A stretch of DNA of 64,000 bases, taken from positions 88,559 through 152,558 of the forward strand of contig MKVQ01000016.1 in the NCBI GenBank assembly GCA_001899635.1, given 5' to 3'. Every line of letters starts with the position of its first letter. The first letter of the stretch is position 1. This DNA comes from Myxococcales bacterium 68-20 (GTDB lineage: Bacteria; Myxococcota_A; Polyangia; Polyangiales; Polyangiaceae). Below, in pieces: positions 59,317 to 64,000 of the stretch. The position numbers and the translations under genes are program-made. The notes under the pieces were generated by a model. That model made no database searches and was not told the origin of the DNA. It saw only the letters and a list, made by a program, of their open reading frames with translations.

Positions 59317-61779
59317 TCAGCTCGAGCGTGCTCGACCGCCGCCTCCCGGCACACCGGGCCTTTGGCGCTCCGCCAGCCGATACGCCGCCGGGACGACGAC
59401 GAGCGAGACGAGCACGCCCACAGTCGAGCCGATCGCTCCGACCTTGCCGACGTCGACGAGGCCGCCGAACCGACAGACGACGAGCGCCCCGAAGCCGGCG
59501 GCGGTCGTCAGAGCCGTGGCCATCCCGAGCGGCGCCTGCTCCGCGATCGCCTCCTCGATCGAAGTCCGCTCCGCCGCGGTGAGCAGGAACAGGACCTCGT
59601 CGAGTGTGATCCCGAGGAGGACGGGCAATACGAGCGCGTCGTAGACGTGCCAGCGAACCGAGAAGACACGCGCGAGGACGAGCACGATAGCGATCTCCGC
59701 CACGAGGACGCCGATCGCGAGGACCACACGCGATGCCCGCCTGAGCGAGGCCCCCAGCACGAGCACGACGATCCCGAGCGCGCCGGCGAGGACCCGAGGG
59801 AGGTCGTGCGCGAGCGTCCGCGCGAGACCGTGCTCGAGATCCGCGAAGCCCGTGATGATCGAGCCGGGATCCGCACCCTCCAGGATCGCACGCGCCGTGT
59901 CCTCCGCGCCCGGGATCGGCGCAACGCGCACGTAGGTGAGCGCGAGTGCCCCGTCGCCGTCCTCCGCGAGGTGACGGCGACGAAGCCACGACCACTGCGG
60001 GTCGTTGGGGCGCAGCCCCAAGTTGTCCGACGCGAGCACGTCGCTCGTGTCGGACTTCGGGTGCTCGAACGCATCGAGCGCAGGCGCGAGCTCTTCGAGC
60101 GCGAAGCCCTCCTCTGCGAGCACGCGCGCGAGGAGCGCGCGACGCGAAGGCAGGTCGAGCTTGTCGCGCTCGGCGAGACGCGTGCGCTGGACCTCGGGCG
60201 ACGGCGCCATGCGGGCCAGCGCATCGAAGCCCGCGATCGTCCCGCCCGCGGCAAGGCGCTCTGCCGCTTCGGCCACCGCGTCGGCGCGTGCGCGCGCGCG
60301 GTCGGGGTCTCGATCGGCCGAGACGACCATGAGCTGCCCGCGCGCACCACCGAACGTCGCGTAGATCGCGTCGTACGTCGCGAGCGCGGGGAGCGTACGA
60401 GCGTCGAGCTTCGCGACCCCTTGCTCGATCCGCGGCGGCCCCATCCAGACCGCACCGATCAGCGCGGCGATGACCGCAAGGACGGCGACGAACGCGCGTG
60501 CGCGCGTCCTGGTGAGCGCGATGATCCACGATGCACGCGGCGGTGCGGGCACCGCGCCTCGCTCGAGGAGCGCACCGAGCTCGGGCACGACGACGAGGAT
60601 CGCCACCGCGGTGAGCACCTCGCCGGCAGCACAGAGAACGCCGAGCTGGCGCATTCCTTCGATGTCCGAAAGCACCAGGCATCCGAAGGCGCCGCCCGCC
60701 GCGAGCGCAGCTCCGAGCGTCGGCCGCCACGTCTCACGACGTGCGACTTCTGCGGCGGCCCCGGGCGACAGGCCCTCGCGACGCGCGCGCAGGAGTCGAC
60801 CATAGACGTGAACGCCCGTGTCGACACCGACACCGATGACGACCGCGGCAAACGCCGTCGCGACCGCGCTGAGGCGTGGGTAGAGGAGCGCGGCCAGCGC
60901 CGTCGTCCAGAGCGTTCCGATGGCGAGCGGCGGGAGCACGCAGGCGAGCGCGCGCAGGCGGCGGAACGTCAGCGCGAACACGAGGGAGGCGAGCACCATC
61001 GAGAGCGCGCCGCTCTTCTCGAGATCGGAGCGCACGAGCGCCTCCGTCTGGCGAGCAACGACGTGACCTCCGGTGAGCTCGAGCGTCACGTGCGCCCCGC
61101 CCTCCTCCACACGCTTCGCTGCGCGCGCGAGGGCGGCCCCGGCCTCGTCGGTGAAGCGGGCCGCCTCTCCTGACTCGAAGGCGCGACCTCGCGGCTCCAC
61201 GACGACGAGGCGCGCGCGCCCGTCGGCGCTGACGAACGCTCCTCGCGGCTCGCCGAGGGCTCCCGCGCCCGCTCCGCGGACGCCGGCCGCGACCTCGATC
61301 TGGTCCTGCCACGGGATCATCGCGAGGCGCAGCGGGTCCCGCGCGATCGTGCTCGCGACGTCGGATGCGCCCGGTGCGAGGAGGAGCGCACGCGTCTCTC
61401 GCAGACGCTCGCGCATGCCGTCCTCCGTGACCGCTCGCGCGAGACGTTCGCGTGCCACCGGCCCTGCGAAGCGCCAGGCCTCCGTCGGATCGAGCGCCGC
61501 CGGCGCCGGCGCAGAAGTGATCGCGCCGGCGACGACGGACATGGCGCGGAGCTCCTCTGCGGCCACCTCTGCCGCACGCTCGACGCTCGACGGGTCCTCG
61601 CCTCGCACGAGGACGAGCGCGACGTCTCCCCCGCCGAACGCGCGCGTCACGCGCGCGAGGGCCTCGGCCGCCGGCGTTCGTGGAAAGAGCGTCGTGAGGT
61701 CGCTCGACAGCTGGAGGCGCGACGCAAGCCAGATCGCGGCGATCGTGAGGACGACGGTGACGATCCGGGCGAGCTTCAT
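59317..61779 (-). CDS. RND/MMPL-superfamily exporter
   Basis: Twelve-TM-like pattern, duplicated hydrophobic blocks (VVIGVGVDTGVHVYGRLL; PVLLGITLDEVLFLL). Confidence 0.8.
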   Translation of the reverse strand: MKLARIVTVVLTIAAIWLASRLQLSSDLTTLFPRTPAAEALARVTRAFGGGDVALVLVRGEDPSSVERAAEVAAEELRAMSVVAGAITSAPAPAALDPTEAWRFAGPVARERLARAVTEDGMRERLRETRALLLAPGASDVASTIARDPLRLAMIPWQDQIEVAAGVRGAGAGALGEPRGAFVSADGRARLVVVEPRGRAFESGEAARFTDEAGAALARAAKRVEEGGAHVTLELTGGHVVARQTEALVRSDLEKSGALSMVLASLVFALTFRRLRALACVLPPLAIGTLWTTALAALLYPRLSAVATAFAAVVIGVGVDTGVHVYGRLLRARREGLSPGAAAEVARRETWRPTLGAALAAGGAFGCLVLSDIEGMRQLGVLCAAGEVLTAVAILVVVPELGALLERGAVPAPPRASWIIALTRTRARAFVAVLAVIAALIGAVWMGPPRIEQGVAKLDARTLPALATYDAIYATFGGARGQLMVVSADRDPDRARARADAVAEAAERLAAGGTIAGFDALARMAPSPEVQRTRLAERDKLDLPSRRALLARVLAEEGFALEELAPALDAFEHPKSDTSDVLASDNLGLRPNDPQWSWLRRRHLAEDGDGALALTYVRVAPIPGAEDTARAILEGADPGSIITGFADLEHGLARTLAHDLPRVLAGALGIVVLVLGASLRRASRVVLAIGVLVAEIAIVLVLARVFSVRWHVYDALVLPVLLGITLDEVLFLLTAAERTSIEEAIAEQAPLGMATALTTAAGFGALVVCRFGGLVDVGKVGAIGSTVGVLVSLVVVPAAYRLAERQRPGVPGGGGRARSS

Positions 61780-61825
61780 GCGCGGCTCCCGGGCAGACCG
61801 GAGGCCGGCGCAGCCGCGGCGGCGC

Positions 61826-63148
61826 TCACGCTAGCGAGTCCGTCGCCGCCCTCGACACGCGAACGCGTACGCGCATGATGCGACGGCGGCTGACGCTCGT
61901 GACCTCGGCGGTCGCCTCGGCGCCGAGCTCCACCTTGTCACTGATGCGCGGGATACGTCCGAGCCGCGCGAGGACGACGGTCCCCACGGACTCCGCCCAC
62001 TCGTTCTCGTCGACCTGCACCCCGATACTGCGCAGCTCTTCGACCGTGGCACGGGCGTCCACGTCCCAGGCGCTGTCGTTGTTCGCCACCGGAACGACAC
62101 GCGCCGCCTCGACGTCGAGCTCGTCGCGGATCTCTCCGACGATCTCCTCGAGGAGATCCTCCATCGTGACGATCCCGCTCGTCCCACCGTACTCGTCGAC
62201 GACGACCGCGATCGGAATCTGCGCGAGCTGCATGTTGCGCAGCACGTCGAGCAGGCTCTGCGTCTCCGGCACGAAGAGGATGTCGCGGCGGACACTGGTG
62301 AGATCCGCGAGCTTCGACGCCGCCGGGTCCACGAGGAAGTCCTTCGCGTAGAGGTAACCGGCGATCTCGTCGACGCTGTGATCCCTCGTGAGGACGACGC
62401 GTGAGAACTGGTGCGTCCGGATCTGGCGCACCGCCTCCTCACCGGTCATCGAGATCTGGATCGTGAAGACGTCGACGCGCGGCACCATCGCGTGCCGCGC
62501 GGTGCGCTGCGCGAAGCGGAGGACACGCTCCACGAGCTCGGCCTTCGCTTTGCCGCCCGGGCTCCGTGCGGCGTTCGCCGCGAGGATGCCCACGAGCTCC
62601 TCTTCGGACAGCGTCCCCTCGCTCGCAGCGTCGGCGCTCATCCCCATCGAACGAAGGATGACCCGCGTCGCGCGCTCGAGGATGAACAGCAGCGGCCGGA
62701 AGACCACGTAGATCAGGTGGAGCGGCGCCGCCGACGAATAGGCGACCTTTTCGGACCGCTGGATCGCGACGAGCTTCGGTACGAGCTCGCCGAAGAGCAC
62801 GTGGCTGAACGTGAGGAGCGAGAAGGCGATGGCGATGGCGACGATCTGCGCGGCCCGCCCGGGCTCGTGACCGAGGGCGGACACGAAGGCGCCGTGAACG
62901 AGCCGCTCGAGCGCGGGCTCGCCGATCCAACCGAGGCCGAGACTGGCGAGCGTGATCCCGAGCTGGGTCACGGACAGATAGCGGTCGATCCTCGAGACGA
63001 TCGCGCGGGCACGGGCGACCCGAGGGTCTTCGCCGCGCGTCTTCTGCGTCCCGGCGAGGGTCGTCGATACCTTGACCAACGCGAATTCGGCCGCGACGAA
63101 GAAGCCATTCAGCGCGATGAACACCGCGGCAAGGAGGAGGCCGAGCAC
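61826..63148 (-). CDS. CNNM/CorC-HlyC family membrane protein with CBS domains
   Basis: LNGFFVAAEFALVKVS..; MVPRVDVFTIQ; PIAVVVDEYGGTSGIVTMEDLLEEIVGEI. Confidence 0.9.
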   Translation of the reverse strand: MLGLLLAAVFIALNGFFVAAEFALVKVSTTLAGTQKTRGEDPRVARARAIVSRIDRYLSVTQLGITLASLGLGWIGEPALERLVHGAFVSALGHEPGRAAQIVAIAIAFSLLTFSHVLFGELVPKLVAIQRSEKVAYSSAAPLHLIYVVFRPLLFILERATRVILRSMGMSADAASEGTLSEEELVGILAANAARSPGGKAKAELVERVLRFAQRTARHAMVPRVDVFTIQISMTGEEAVRQIRTHQFSRVVLTRDHSVDEIAGYLYAKDFLVDPAASKLADLTSVRRDILFVPETQSLLDVLRNMQLAQIPIAVVVDEYGGTSGIVTMEDLLEEIVGEIRDELDVEAARVVPVANNDSAWDVDARATVEELRSIGVQVDENEWAESVGTVVLARLGRIPRISDKVELGAEATAEVTSVSRRRIMRVRVRVSRAATDSLA

Positions 63149-63265
63149 GTGACCGCGGAACTCTACTCGATTTGCGGCCCGACACCACGCTGAGCGAAAA
63201 GGCGGCCCGAGAAGCCCCTCTGGCCCATCTGGCCCGTCGCTGGGGGGTGGTCGAGGCCGAGGCCC

Positions 63266-63985
63266 CTACTTCAGCTCGAGCCCGAGGGTCGGGACGCCTG
63301 CCTCTCCACGGTCCAGATAGCCGTAGCGGGCCATGTTCCCGAGAACGCGAGCGACGTAGCCGCGGGTCTCCAGGTACGGGATGGCCTCGACGAACACGTC
63401 GAGCGTCTCGCCCTTCGCATGGCCGAGCCATCGCTGGATGGCCTCCGGGCCCGCGTTGTAGGCCGCGACCGCGAGCGCGACGTTCTCACCGAACGTGTCC
63501 AGCATCTCGCGAAGGTAGAGCGAGCCGAGCGTGATGTTCTGAGCTGGGCTCGTGAGCATCGAGTCGTCGTGGACGAGGCGCGCCGTCTTCGCGGTCGTCC
63601 GTGCCGTCTCGGGCAAGAGCTGCATGAGCCCGACCGCACGCGCGGGGGAGACGACTTCGGGATCGAACGCGCTCTCCTGGCGCATCACTGACCAGACGAG
63701 GTCGGTCGTGATCCTCGAGCTCGCCGCCGCCGTCGTGACACTGCCGGCGTAGGGGCGCGGATAGAGGCACTCCCATGCGCTCCGGTTCTTCCCACCGGGC
63801 GCCGTCGCGAGCTCGCGCTGCGGAACCTGGAGCGAGATCTGATAGCGCCGCTTGCCCCGATCGAGCATCGCGTAGGCCGTGCACAGCGCCTCGGTCCCGC
63901 GCACCTCCGTCTTCGCGACGATCGCAGGCTCGCGCTCGCGGAGCATCAGCTCTGCTTCGCCGTCGAAGCCGATGCGTTGGAGCAT
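63266..63985 (-). CDS. Lytic murein transglycosylase, C-terminal part (probably truncated by window edge)
   Basis: VMRQESAFDPEVVSPARAVGLMQLLPETARTTA, AVAAYNAGPEAIQRW, FVEAIPYLETRGYVARVL. Confidence 0.85.
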   Translation of the reverse strand: MLQRIGFDGEAELMLREREPAIVAKTEVRGTEALCTAYAMLDRGKRRYQISLQVPQRELATAPGGKNRSAWECLYPRPYAGSVTTAAASSRITTDLVWSVMRQESAFDPEVVSPARAVGLMQLLPETARTTAKTARLVHDDSMLTSPAQNITLGSLYLREMLDTFGENVALAVAAYNAGPEAIQRWLGHAKGETLDVFVEAIPYLETRGYVARVLGNMARYGYLDRGEAGVPTLGLELK

Positions 63986-64000
63986 GTCGATCGGCGGCGG

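Noticed and set aside
1-64000. CRISPR arrays, rRNA or tRNA genes
   Set aside because: No regularly spaced repeats or recognisable RNA gene sequences were seen; a tRNA scan was not possible.

Overview
High-GC 64 kb window, by gene style probably from a myxobacterium (Myxococcota, Polyangiales-like; this assignment is inference). The main observation is an eight-gene block present three times on the minus strand, with each copy about 9.3 kb: module A 2144-11494, module B 22573-31863, module C 42929-52180. Gene order, read 5'->3' on the minus strand, is the same each time: (1) predicted outer-membrane beta-barrel-like exported protein; (2) ECF sigma-70 factor; (3) single-TM protein with TPR-like C-terminus in the anti-sigma position; (4) Cys-rich NCGxCG-repeat lipoprotein; (5) and (6) two SxxDVWxVG-type beta-propeller lipoproteins; (7) RCC1-repeat lipoprotein; (8) IgGFc-binding-domain-like lipoprotein. 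Genes 2-8 all overlap their neighbours: 16 of 18 junctions are 4-nt ATGA/GTGA overlaps and two (A and C, same junction) are 26 nt. The first gene of a fourth copy runs off the left edge (<1..482), and a 144-bp, about 97% identical fragment of module A's IgGFc-like gene lies at 841-984. The protein copies are diverged, so these are old paralogous systems and not assembly duplicates. The DNA between modules holds mostly ordinary genes: SixA-like phosphatase, HExxH metallopeptidase, AgmX-like and other lipoproteins, methyltransferases, DUF3829-like protein, PEP synthase/PPDK-like protein, RluA-type pseudouridine synthase, three Ser/Thr kinases, ROK-like protein, mfd, RND/MMPL exporter, CNNM/CorC-type protein and a lytic transglycosylase. 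Other items of note: an IS91/Y2-type transposase remnant next to the 3' end of module C, a hairpin-rich 75-nt in-frame insertion in mfd, a delta-60-repeat gene remnant, and small palindromic repeats. No rRNA, tRNA or CRISPR array was recognised by eye. All assignments come from reading the sequence; no database search was run.
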